DNA from: an uncultured Bacteroides sp.
GTDB lineage: Bacteria > Bacteroidota > Bacteroidia > Bacteroidales > Bacteroidaceae
DNA: 64,000 bases
Direction of reading: 5' to 3'
Assembly: GCA_948847595.1 (NCBI GenBank)
Contig: CAQOGY010000003.1
Span: 186,001 to 250,000, forward strand
A program made the translations under genes and the position numbers. The notes beneath the pieces are model-generated. The model was not told where the DNA came from. It worked only from the letters and a program-made list of their open reading frames with translations, and searched no databases. Each line of letters begins with the position of its first letter. The stretch's first letter is position 1. Of the stretch, positions 10,201-16,869 are shown one piece after another.

Positions 10201-10449
10201 TCCTAAAAAAGAAAAGGTGAGCACGGATGAACCTTTCGGCATTGATATACGGTAGCGTCCGTTGGTATCGGTGACAGTTCCCGTTTTTGTCCCTTTGACA
10301 ATGACGCTTACGCCGGGCATCGGTTCTTTGAGTTCGTCTGTCACCACTCCGGTTACGGCAACCTGTGCGAAGACAGTGGAAATAGAGAAGAGCAGTATCC
10401 AAAGAAAGGACTGGCTTCTTTTCGAAAATAAGATTCGATTCTTTTTCAT
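7249..10449 (-). CDS. SusC/RagA-family TonB-linked outer-membrane transporter
   Basis: A 1066-aa TonB-dependent transporter. After the signal peptide there is a carboxypeptidase-regulatory-like domain (about residues 30-110), then the plug domain (LDEVVAIGYGSVKKSDLTGSV, NPNDIESIDVLKDASATAIYGARGANGVIII) and a long beta-barrel ending in YTFGVKMSL, with a terminal hydrophobic residue as in outer-membrane barrels. It imports oligosaccharides captured by the adjacent SusD, powered by TonB-ExbBD. It is the first gene of the leftward operon and is transcribed divergently from the GH29 gene; the shared upstream region holds a perfect 11-bp inverted repeat at 10557-10597. Cassette B has a close paralogue at 27246-30410. 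Confidence 0.97.
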   Translation of the reverse strand: MKKNRILFSKRSQSFLWILLFSISTVFAQVAVTGVVTDELKEPMPGVSVIVKGTKTGTVTDTNGRYRISMPKGSSVLTFSFLGYAVKEVTVGNKKQINVEMKEDAKMLDEVVAIGYGSVKKSDLTGSVSKADMGDLTKAAVASIDQALAGRIAGVQVVATDGRPGATSNIVIRGSNTISDSSDGSPLYVIDGFPTEDPNLAAYNPNDIESIDVLKDASATAIYGARGANGVIIIQTKRGKEAPPTVTYDGYFSWQTEPQFLKMMGAYDFVKLQTELNQYSEQYLDRTYLSYDEKLGRHQTLEDYRNRKAYNWQDIVLDGAPFTSHHVSLNGGTQRTKYSASASYFHQKGTLTGSEYNSFRTRLTLDQQITSNVTVGFTVNYANNKTHGANPSESHGGWTSSHYLFYSVLGYRPLAYKLDEDILNQPFDPNINSATDYRYNPVKTVQNEDSGNLSRQLNMNAYLTWKITKKLEFKVTGALSSNIVRSTTFNNSQTYWGDARYQPDKQNGSFNYREYNNWSNDYTLTYRTKVKNHNILGMLGASISSNQYQYLGGQASLVPWEELGLWGIDQGTPKKIYAEKTEQHMMSFFARANYDWKSRYLLTGTVRADGSSRLIYNKWGYFPSASGAWRISEEKFMRPARKWMSNLKLRVGWGITGNNRTQENYPSHLLYAGNENYAFNNTMSPAIYIRQMANKDLKWESTYQTNIGVDLGFFGNRINAVIDYYNKHTKDLLLYADTPPSIGFEQVQQNIGSVRNSGFEFAINTVNLKGGNNKLKWTSSFNISFNKNEITALSDGQTSRVVGIRYPEIPDMYIAKVGHPLSEMYGYVFDGVYQYEDFNEVSPNTFVLKEGIPDNGRKRSEIRPGDPKLKDINGDGKITTDDRTIIGHGLPIHIGGFTNRFEYKGFDLSIFLQWSYGNDLINYNRKLLEELKSAHTNQLATAVNHWTPRTVNADGSITPGNYTNYLWAPTRGFYEPGFNTDREVEDASVLRLKTIQLGYNFPAKWLSKCKIKSLRLYVTGQDLITWTNYSGYDPEVSTRNSSMTRGFDYSAYPRSATYTFGVKMSL

Positions 10450-10556
10450 GTTCTTAAATTAAGATTAGACATTTCTGTTTTTAAACTGATACGGCAAATG
10501 TCGGAACTATGGCAATTTACTACCGGCATTGTCAGTACAAACGACGGACACAATGC

Positions 10557-10597
10557 GTACAAATCGCGGCTGTACTATCTGAGACGGCGATTTGTAC
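10557..10597. promoter_or_regulatory. Candidate operator: 11-bp perfect inverted repeat between divergent SusC and GH29 genes
   Basis: GTACAAATCGC at 10557-10567 is repeated as its exact reverse complement GCGATTTGTAC at 10587-10597, with 19 bases between. A further partial copy, GTACAAACG, starts at about 10535. The repeat sits in the 251-base divergent intergenic region, about 55 bases upstream of the rightward -7 element. It is a plausible binding site for the cassette regulator (perhaps the hybrid two-component protein encoded at 21718-25737), or a transcript hairpin. No footprint data are available here. Confidence 0.5.
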
Positions 10598-10651
10598 GGG
10601 GAGTTAACCTGCATTGTACGCTATGTGCCCCTGGAGGTTTTTTGTATCTCC

Positions 10652-10659
10652 TATCTTTG
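10652..10659 (+). promoter_or_regulatory. Bacteroides -7 promoter element upstream of GH29
   Basis: TATCTTTG matches the Bacteroides primary sigma -7 consensus TAnnTTTG. Transcription would start around 10666, leaving a leader of about 35 bases before the GH29 start. No good -33 TTTG lies at the usual 19-20 bp spacing, which fits an activator-dependent promoter. Confidence 0.6.
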
Positions 10660-10700
10660 TACCAAGACACTAATATCAAAAAAAATCTAATATCAAAAAA

Positions 10701-12590
10701 ATGATTATGAGTAAAAGTTGGTTGGTGCTTGTCGCAGGTTTGTTATTCTTCAGTTGCGGCAAGCGGAATCCCGAAAAAGAAACAGAGCCTCTTCCGCGGA
10801 CGCAGAAAGAAAGAGTCAAGTGGTTTGAGGAAGCACGTCTCGGCATAATGATTCACTGGTCGTTGTGTACTCCGGCGTCCGGTCGTTTTTATGGTGAGAA
10901 AGTACGTAACTCGGAATATGCCGAATGGATACGCTGCCATAATAAGGTACAGAAGTCCGACTGGGATCAAATGGCCAAACGCATGCCGATTTCCGAGAAG
11001 GAGATAGAGGACTGGGTGATTGCCACGAAAGAGGGGGGATTCAAATATCTCACTTTTGTGACGAAGCATCATGACGGGGTTGCTTTCTGGAACTCGAAAG
11101 TCAGTGACTATACCTATGGGAAGCTGTCGGGAACCAATTTCGACGTATTGAAATGCTTGAAAGAGAAATGCGAGAAACATGGTATTGTTCTTTGTGCCTA
11201 TTATTCCCACTGGTTGGACTGGGGACATCCGAACGGACGTAATAACGACTGGGACTATGCGGACGAGCAAAAGCCCGGTTTTGACCGTGTTGCGGCAGGG
11301 CGCGGGGAGGTACAGGCTCCTTTCCGCCAATTACCGACAGAAGAAGAGTATGATAAATACTGGCGTGAAAAGGCAATGCCGCAGGTAGCCGAACTGATAA
11401 AGGACTATGGTGTGAAACTGTTCTGGTTCGACTGTTGGCGCGAAGACCCTGTTGCCGAAGGGCAAATGACGGAAAAACAGATGCGCGACATGCTTGCCAT
11501 GGTGCGCGAACTTGACCCTACCGTATTGGTAAATACCCGCTTGGGGATTCATGAAGTAGGAGATAACGGCGTTGATTTCCAGACGATGGGTGACAATGAG
11601 TTTCCGGCTCAACCGCTCGGACATACATGGGAGACGGCGGCGACTTTCAATCATACTTGGGGGTACAACCGTGATGACCAGAATTGGCGTTCTACCACCT
11701 ACTTTGTCCGCGAAATCGTGAAAGGTATCTATAAAGGCGGCAATGTGATGCTGAATATCGGCCCTCGTGCCGATGGTTCCATCCCGCCCGAAATCAAGAC
11801 CCGTATCTCTGAAATAGGCAAGATGATACATCAGAATAAGGTTGGTTTCCACGGTACTTATCCTTCTCCTTTTGCTGAGGATTCACAGGACTGGGGGCTT
11901 ATCACGCAGCGTACCGAGGATGGTAAGACGAAAGTGTACCTGCATGTTTTCGAATGGCCTTCGGACGGCATTATCCGTGTCAACGGATTGAAGAATAAGG
12001 TATTGGCAGCACGCATCCCTTCTTTGAATAATAAAAATGTGGAATTTGTGCAGAAAGGCTTACTTTTGCATGTACAAGGGCCGATAAGCGAGCCGGTATC
12101 TTATGACTCGGTCATCGAACTGGAAGTAGAAGGCGAATTGCAGGCAGAGAACGGTTTCTGTGGCGAAATCAACTTCGGTGGTATTGCGATGGAACAGGCG
12201 AAAGCATCCCTTGCGGGCGGACTGGAACGTGCGAAAGGAGTGGATGTCACCGGAGTGGGGTATATATCTCCTACCAGTATCCGCGGATGGAAGTCGGCGG
12301 ATGATGTTGCTTCCTGGAAAGTGTATATCCCTGAAGCAGGGGAGAGGGAACTGGCAATCTGTTATTCCTGTGATTCGGCGTCTGCCGGGCAGCCTTATCA
12401 GGTGGAAGTGGAAGGAGTGGATTCCATCAAGGCTGTGACCCTGGCAGGGCCTAAGGGATTCGGAGAGTTCTACACCCGCCATTTGGGCAAGGTTAAATTC
12501 CCGGAAGCCGGGATATATACTGTGAAAGTTCGTCCTGCCGATACTCCGAAGAAGGAATTGTTCGGATTGAACTGGCTGTTTATTGAATGA
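10701..12590 (+). CDS. GH29 alpha-L-fucosidase, lipoprotein
   Basis: A 629-aa protein with lipobox Cys19 (a second in-frame ATG lies two codons in). Residues about 35-390 form the GH29 barrel: RLGIMIHWSLCTPASG, FVTKHHDGVAFW, and LFWFDCWRED, where Asp244 fits the catalytic nucleophile position of GH29 retaining fucosidases. A 'NVMLNIGPRADGSIPPE' strand follows, as usual for the family. The C-terminal 150 residues look like an additional beta-sandwich. It releases terminal alpha-L-fucose, likely at the cell surface or in the periplasm. It heads the rightward arm of cassette A and is followed 19 bases later by a PL8-like lyase, suggesting a fucose-decorated uronic acid polymer. The linkage cannot be read from sequence. 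Confidence 0.95.
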   Translation: MIMSKSWLVLVAGLLFFSCGKRNPEKETEPLPRTQKERVKWFEEARLGIMIHWSLCTPASGRFYGEKVRNSEYAEWIRCHNKVQKSDWDQMAKRMPISEKEIEDWVIATKEGGFKYLTFVTKHHDGVAFWNSKVSDYTYGKLSGTNFDVLKCLKEKCEKHGIVLCAYYSHWLDWGHPNGRNNDWDYADEQKPGFDRVAAGRGEVQAPFRQLPTEEEYDKYWREKAMPQVAELIKDYGVKLFWFDCWREDPVAEGQMTEKQMRDMLAMVRELDPTVLVNTRLGIHEVGDNGVDFQTMGDNEFPAQPLGHTWETAATFNHTWGYNRDDQNWRSTTYFVREIVKGIYKGGNVMLNIGPRADGSIPPEIKTRISEIGKMIHQNKVGFHGTYPSPFAEDSQDWGLITQRTEDGKTKVYLHVFEWPSDGIIRVNGLKNKVLAARIPSLNNKNVEFVQKGLLLHVQGPISEPVSYDSVIELEVEGELQAENGFCGEINFGGIAMEQAKASLAGGLERAKGVDVTGVGYISPTSIRGWKSADDVASWKVYIPEAGERELAICYSCDSASAGQPYQVEVEGVDSIKAVTLAGPKGFGEFYTRHLGKVKFPEAGIYTVKVRPADTPKKELFGLNWLFIE

Positions 12591-12609
12591 AATTTTAAAT
12601 CGGTTAAAT

Positions 12610-14979
12610 ATGAAAAATAAAAGAATTTTTTGCCTGTCGTTTTTATTGCTGATAGGCGTTGTGGTAGTCTTTGCACAGTCGGACAAGGAAAAGGCTGTTC
12701 TTAAATTGCGCAATTATTATGCTCAGAATTACAGTACGTATCCTGTCCGCAATAAGATAAATAAGGCGGATACTTACTTGAAACAGTTGAATGAAGAGGG
12801 GCAGTTTGAAGACCTGATAGCTTATGAGAAGGAGATTCATGATAAGAAATGGCTGGATAAGGTGTCTTTCCAGGATCAACAGAACATGGGACTGTTTCTT
12901 GCCGATGCGACAGAACGCTTGTGGGTGATTGCCAACAACTTCAAAAGGAAAAAAGTGGAAGATGTACCGGAAAAGTTTTGGAGAGCCGTATTGAGATATG
13001 GTGACATCGAAACCCGCCGTCAACCGAACGACCGCTTTCACGCTTCTTGTTTCGCTATTCCCAAAGCTGCCTGCGGTGTCTATTTCTCTCTGTTCAAGCA
13101 GATGGATATGCCGGGGGATACGATGAAACTGCGGACTTCTGCCTGTGAAATGTTGAAGAAACTGGCTTTTCAATCGTGGACACAACCCAAACGTAATGAT
13201 GATACGGAAAAGAATATTGTAAGTGTGGAGAGATTCCGCCATCATGTGTCATGGGTGGGCGGAAATGCACTGGCTTATCGCCCGTTGCTGGAGACGGCTG
13301 CCATGCTGGATTCCATTCCGATGGTAGATGTAGTGGCGGCAGTGGCGAAAGGTAGTCTGAGCAGTGTGTCACAGCCTACTTATGAAGAAGCTTTCTGGAA
13401 TGAAGGTTTCACCGCTGATGGAGCCGGTTGGGGACATGGTATGCAGTGTCTCGTATGGGGCTATCCGATTCATGGAGCGCAGAGTGCACAGAATCTGTTG
13501 TGGACACTACGTGGAACTCCCTGGGCAGAAACTCTGACCCGTGAGAATGTGGATGCGTTGCTTAATTTCTATCGTGGCAGCACGTTCTACTATTATAAAG
13601 GATTCATTCCACCGTGCCTGGATCGTTATTCAATGGTATATTATGAAGGAAAGTCGGCTCATATTCCTTATCATCAGATGATGAAGGCTTCGGTAGAACG
13701 TTGGCCGAAATCTTTCACGGAGGATGAAGTCCGCGAATTGAAGCAGCTTATCACGGAAGTGGAAAAAGACAATATCCGTATGGACGGTTATCCGGGAGGA
13801 CATTATAATGGTACGCGCTGGTTCTATAATAACGATGACTTGATTAAGCGTAACGCTGATTATTATATGATGGTGAATATGGCTTCCAACCGTTGCGACG
13901 GTTTGGAAAGTGCCAATAACTTTGCGGACGAATATAATATCTATACGAACGACGGGCTTACTTATTTCCAGCGTAACGGTGATGAATACCGGAAAGTGAT
14001 AGGCGCTATGGACTTGACAGCGTTGCCCGGAATCACTGCCCGCGAAGGTCAGGAAAGGCTGAAACCGTTCACCAACTGGAGAGGATTTACCAGTAAGCAC
14101 AACTTTGCCGGTGGGGCGACTTATGGCGGACAAAATGCAGTAGCAGGCTTTATTTTCGAGAAAGTAGACGCTATGACCAGAGAAAAGAAAGAGGTGAAAA
14201 TCATCAATCCGGTGGCTTTCGGTGTAAAAGCGTATAAGTCGTATTTCATGCTGGGCGATTATATGATTGCTCTTGGAGCCGGTGTCACCAACCTGGAGCC
14301 GGAACAGGAAGGTACGATACGTACTACTATGGAGCAGACTGCGCATCAGGGGAAAGTCACTTTGTATGATGGGAAGAAGCAGCTTGAACCGACGTCCGGT
14401 GTCAATCCGTTGATTGATAAGGGCAAGTCATTGTGGGTAATGCAGGAAGGCGGATTTGCTTATATGCCTCTGCCGGAGTTTACATCGAAAGCTTTCTTTT
14501 GCTGCGAAACCCGTCCCAATGAATGGTTGAAGAGAAACTTATCGAACAAGGGTAAAAAGAATCTTCCGGAAACGGCTGACATATTCCGTGTGTGGGTGGA
14601 TCATGGTCGGGAAGTCAAGGATGGCACGTATGGTTATGCTGTATATGCCGGCAAAGGACTTCCGGCAAAGAAAAATCCGTTTGCAGTTCTCAGGAATGAC
14701 ACATTGGTGCAAGCTGTCCAGTCCAGTGATAAGAAAGTGTTGGAAGCTGTGTTCTATTCTGCCGGTGAAACGCTGAAATGGCAGGGAATTCCGGTGAAAG
14801 TGTCCGCTCCTTGTGTGTTGCTTGTCGAGAAAGAGGGAAAAGGCTACAAAATCTCTGTGACAGACCCGACGATGAATACGCAACTCAAGGAAATGAAAGT
14901 GGAAATAGGAAACACTTCTGCTACGATTGCTCTGCCGACTGGAAAAGATTGCGGAAAGAGTGTGACAAAAGTCGTGTAA
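12610..14979 (+). CDS. PL8-like polysaccharide lyase (chondroitin/hyaluronan lyase superfamily)
   Basis: The start at 12610 gives 789 aa with a normal signal peptide (MKNKRIFCLSFLLLIG...FAQ); an upstream in-frame ATG at 12583 overlaps the GH29 gene and only adds residues before the signal. An alpha-toroid of about 360 residues is followed by beta-sandwiches. His276 and Tyr285 in GWGHGMQCLVWGY keep the 9-residue His-Tyr spacing of the catalytic pair in AC-type PL8 lyases, and DGLTYFQRNGDEY...LPGITAREG parallels the PL8 central sandwich. It should cleave uronic acid glycans by beta-elimination. It is about as close to the lyase at 33000-35447 as the other paired genes are, and clearly different from the AC-type enzyme at 18401-20428. 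The exact substrate and PL subfamily are uncertain. Confidence 0.85.
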   Translation: MKNKRIFCLSFLLLIGVVVVFAQSDKEKAVLKLRNYYAQNYSTYPVRNKINKADTYLKQLNEEGQFEDLIAYEKEIHDKKWLDKVSFQDQQNMGLFLADATERLWVIANNFKRKKVEDVPEKFWRAVLRYGDIETRRQPNDRFHASCFAIPKAACGVYFSLFKQMDMPGDTMKLRTSACEMLKKLAFQSWTQPKRNDDTEKNIVSVERFRHHVSWVGGNALAYRPLLETAAMLDSIPMVDVVAAVAKGSLSSVSQPTYEEAFWNEGFTADGAGWGHGMQCLVWGYPIHGAQSAQNLLWTLRGTPWAETLTRENVDALLNFYRGSTFYYYKGFIPPCLDRYSMVYYEGKSAHIPYHQMMKASVERWPKSFTEDEVRELKQLITEVEKDNIRMDGYPGGHYNGTRWFYNNDDLIKRNADYYMMVNMASNRCDGLESANNFADEYNIYTNDGLTYFQRNGDEYRKVIGAMDLTALPGITAREGQERLKPFTNWRGFTSKHNFAGGATYGGQNAVAGFIFEKVDAMTREKKEVKIINPVAFGVKAYKSYFMLGDYMIALGAGVTNLEPEQEGTIRTTMEQTAHQGKVTLYDGKKQLEPTSGVNPLIDKGKSLWVMQEGGFAYMPLPEFTSKAFFCCETRPNEWLKRNLSNKGKKNLPETADIFRVWVDHGREVKDGTYGYAVYAGKGLPAKKNPFAVLRNDTLVQAVQSSDKKVLEAVFYSAGETLKWQGIPVKVSAPCVLLVEKEGKGYKISVTDPTMNTQLKEMKVEIGNTSATIALPTGKDCGKSVTKVV

Positions 14980-15067
14980 TCTGATTTCTAATAGAATTGG
15001 TTAATTGGTTAGACGGACGATAAGTTGGTTTTAAAAAGACCTGTCCGGATTGTTTGGAAATTAATAA

Positions 15068-15119
15068 GGGTATCAAAAGCTCAGGATTCTAAGAGAATCC
15101 GGCTTTTGATACCCTTTTT
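15068..15119. terminator. Strong intrinsic terminator after the cassette A lyase
   Basis: GGGTATCAAAAGC (15068-15080) pairs with GCTTTTGATACCC (15102-15114); an inner GGATTCT/AGAATCC pair (15084-15090/15094-15100) extends the stem, and five T residues follow. It ends the rightward GH29-lyase transcript. The other strand has a weaker A/T tract, so it may also serve the leftward GNAT gene ending at 15144. Confidence 0.88.
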
Positions 15120-15143
15120 CTTGGTGTTTATATTTTACATGTT

Positions 15144-15680
15144 TTATTCATCTTGAAAACGCTTCAAATCATAAAACATGGAACGGGTGACATCATTTTG
15201 GTCTTTCTCTGAAATGAAGTCAAATCCGCATCTTTGATAAAATCCTACTGCATTCTGGTAAGCATCTACGGTTATAAAGCGACATCCTGTACGATTATCA
15301 TGCGTAAACATGAATTTTATCAGGCGTATAATATCTCTACCAAGCCCTTGACTGGCAAATTCTTCTGATATAGCTAATCTACCTATTTTAACAGCAGGAT
15401 AATGTTTTCTCCGTTTAGGATTGGCCACACGTCGGCTTAATTTATTCCAAATAGAACGTTGTTCCGGATCAAAAGTTATCTTATCATTCAGTAAACTAAA
15501 ATAGGCAACAGTTTTACTTTGTGGTAAATCTTCAAGTAGATAAGTTACAGCCATTAGCTCTGTCAAGTACTTTTGTGCGTCATCAAACAAAAAACCGTTT
15601 AAGTCACTATCCTTGCACTTAAACGGTTTTATTTTAGTATCTACCTTTAACGGTATAAAATCATAATTTTCAATAGCCAT
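15144..15680 (-). CDS. GNAT-family N-acetyltransferase, probable toxin of a type II toxin-antitoxin pair
   Basis: A 178-aa GNAT protein. The acetyl-CoA binding motif appears as AISEEFASQGLGRDIIRLIKF (Q/RxxGxG-type pyrophosphate loop), and the C-terminal NAVGFYQRCGFDFIS contains the Tyr that acts as general acid in many GNATs. Length, the early 'FKCKDSDLNGFLFDDA' segment and the small basic gene just upstream match GNAT toxins of the TacT/AtaT type, which acetylate aminoacyl-tRNA and block translation. The start codon lies 2 bases after the stop of the 52-aa gene, so both share the promoter at 15870-15900. The toxin role is inferred from family and pairing. A housekeeping acetyltransferase cannot be excluded. 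Confidence 0.85.
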   Translation of the reverse strand: MAIENYDFIPLKVDTKIKPFKCKDSDLNGFLFDDAQKYLTELMAVTYLLEDLPQSKTVAYFSLLNDKITFDPEQRSIWNKLSRRVANPKRRKHYPAVKIGRLAISEEFASQGLGRDIIRLIKFMFTHDNRTGCRFITVDAYQNAVGFYQRCGFDFISEKDQNDVTRSMFYDLKRFQDE

Positions 15681-15682
15681 TG

Positions 15683-15841
15683 TTACAATGTAAATGAAGC
15701 AATGGCTTTGAATTTCTCGTAAACTTTCTTTGCAGCTTCTTTCTCTTCCTTACTTTCAGGTTTGAGATTTGCCATTTTCTCTGCAAAGCGTTTAGCATCT
15801 TTTCCAGTTAAAACCGGAGTTTCTTTAATTGGTCGAGCCAT
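15683..15841 (-). CDS. Small basic protein, probable antitoxin partner of the GNAT toxin
   Basis: A 52-aa ORF from the ATG at 15841 to the TAA ending at 15683. It begins MARPIKETPVLTGKDAKRFA and contains a charged helical stretch (KPESKEEKEAAKKVYEKF). It is preceded at normal distance by a good promoter and ends 2 bases before the acetyltransferase start. Tiny genes with an N-terminal 'RPIKETPVL' and 'AxxF' helix next to GNAT toxins are common in Bacteroidota, from memory of such pairs. It would bind and neutralise the toxin and probably repress the operon. No DNA-binding fold is obvious at this size. Confidence 0.72.
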   Translation of the reverse strand: MARPIKETPVLTGKDAKRFAEKMANLKPESKEEKEAAKKVYEKFKAIASFTL

Positions 15842-15868
15842 AGCATTTATATGAATTAATAATCTAGA

Positions 15869-15918
15869 ACAAAGGTACTTCTATTATTTGAATCCTCAAA
15901 ATAAATCAGATGCTATTT
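15869..15918. repeat. 50-bp imperfect direct repeat, copy 1
   Basis: This copy matches 18364-18413 at 42 of 50 positions without gaps; the last 20 bases (15899-15918, ending GATGCTATTT) are identical. It covers the promoter of the GNAT toxin-antitoxin operon and the last codons plus stop of the coiled-coil HTH gene. Confidence 0.85.
15870..15900 (-). promoter_or_regulatory. Promoter of the GNAT toxin-antitoxin operon
   Basis: On the minus strand TTTG (15900-15897), 19 bases, then TACCTTTG (15877-15870) matches the Bacteroides TTTG-N19-TAnnTTTG promoter. Transcription would begin near 15863, about 20 bases before the 52-aa gene. Confidence 0.75.
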
Positions 15919-16350
15919 TATCAATCGTTTCAAACGTCTCCATAATCTTTCTATCCAACTGACATTGAAAGACTTTTCGTACTGTGAAACTATTTTCTTG
16001 CAATCCCGCAACCGGACGTTTTGCCTTTTCATAGTTGCTTGTATCTCACTTATTTGGGCGATTTTTTCTCTTTGCAGCATTAGTTCCTTGTCTTGTTTTC
16101 CAATGATTTCGACATAAATATCACAGATTCTTGTTTTTTCAATACACAGTTCTTCCAGTGTATCGATATACTCTGCTGTAATTCCTCTTTTACACTTATC
16201 TATGAATTCTTGGAAACTTTTCTCGTCAATGGCAGGAGTATCTTCTTCATATGATATGGGAAATCTTCTCATTTCCGCCCAGAGCTGGATGATTGCTTTA
16301 TTATATCCATACTTTACCGCTGCTTTGTTTATGCTTATCCATTTCGACAT
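15913..16350 (-). CDS. Small HTH/coiled-coil protein of unknown function
   Basis: The start chosen is the ATG at 16350 (145 aa; MSKWISINKAAVKYGYNKAI), preceded by an A/G-rich AAGAAG; the frame is open for 21 further codons upstream but without a better start. The N-terminal 45 residues read like a short helix-turn-helix of the MerR/excisionase type (INKAAVKYGYNKAIIQLWAEMRRFPIS). The middle (about 75-125) is a strongly charged coiled coil, and the tail is very basic (WIERLWRRLKRLIK). It may be a phage- or plasmid-derived accessory DNA-binding protein. Its last codons lie in the direct repeat at 15869-15918, and it sits between the GNAT and HipBA pairs. No function is assigned. Confidence 0.65.
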   Translation of the reverse strand: MSKWISINKAAVKYGYNKAIIQLWAEMRRFPISYEEDTPAIDEKSFQEFIDKCKRGITAEYIDTLEELCIEKTRICDIYVEIIGKQDKELMLQREKIAQISEIQATMKRQNVRLRDCKKIVSQYEKSFNVSWIERLWRRLKRLIK

Positions 16351-16500
16351 AATGCTTCTTTTTTTAAGTGTTTCACAATAGTGAGTGATATATATTTTGT
16401 TTATGTGGTACAACGTGCATCCAGCCTTTTGTAGTTCGGACGGCGGGCGTATGATTTAAGGTTATTGTGGGGATTTTGATAACCGGCCGAATACAAAAAA

Positions 16501-16586
16501 GGCATGGATGCTGTTGAATACCAACATCTCTGAACAGGGCCTAGCAACCTCACTACAAGATGATGATAACAACAGACATCCACGCC
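16501..16586. other. Structured inverted element A in a non-coding stretch
   Basis: Within the gene-free interval 16351-16869, GGCATGGATG (16501-16510) and CTGTTG (16511-16516) pair with CAACAG (16570-16575) and CATCCACGCC (16577-16586), giving a stem of about 16 pairs with one mismatch and one bulge. The loop carries CTGAACAGGGCCTAGCAA (16530-16547). On the minus strand the stem is followed by six T residues (16500-16495), so it could end the leftward hipBA transcript or be the 3' end of a small RNA. Its core recurs inverted in element B. Confidence 0.6.
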
Positions 16587-16642
16587 AATCGTTTATATAT
16601 AACACATCTTTTACGGATATGTTGATATACAGCCGTTCAGGT

Positions 16643-16721
16643 GGAATATCTGCCGTATCATCTCTCTGTAGTTTAAAAACTTGCTAGGTTTTGTTCAGGA
16701 GAGATAATACGTACTTATTCC
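16643..16721. other. Structured inverted element B, sharing its core with element A
   Basis: GGAATA (16643-16648) pairs with TATTCC (16716-16721), and GTATCATCTCTC (16655-16666) with GAGAGATAATAC (16699-16710; 11 of 12). The loop contains TGTAGT (16667-16672) and TTGCTAGGTTTTGTTCAG (16681-16698). The latter is the reverse complement of the element A core at 15 of 18 positions, and as RNA the three differences become G-U pairs. The stems differ in sequence from element A, while structure and loop core are kept. Function unknown. Confidence 0.55.
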
Positions 16722-16869
16722 ATTAAGAAATTAAATACCGCTTCCTATTTATTCCATCGCGCTGATGGTTGGAAAACGTGTGACAAAGATAGATGTTTTT
16801 TTTGAAATGAAGTGGTAATATGGGAATAAATGTAAGAAGTTTAGTATGTAGGGGCAGATTTATGCTATT

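Noticed and set aside
9244..10206. Plus-strand ORF of 320 codons
   Set aside because: It mirrors the plug and barrel codons of SusC on the opposite strand. Long antisense frames are common against SusC genes with strong codon bias.
16401..16583. Minus-strand 60-codon ORF over element A
   Set aside because: It runs through the stem-loop and has no ribosome binding site. The inverted repeat is a better explanation of the sequence.
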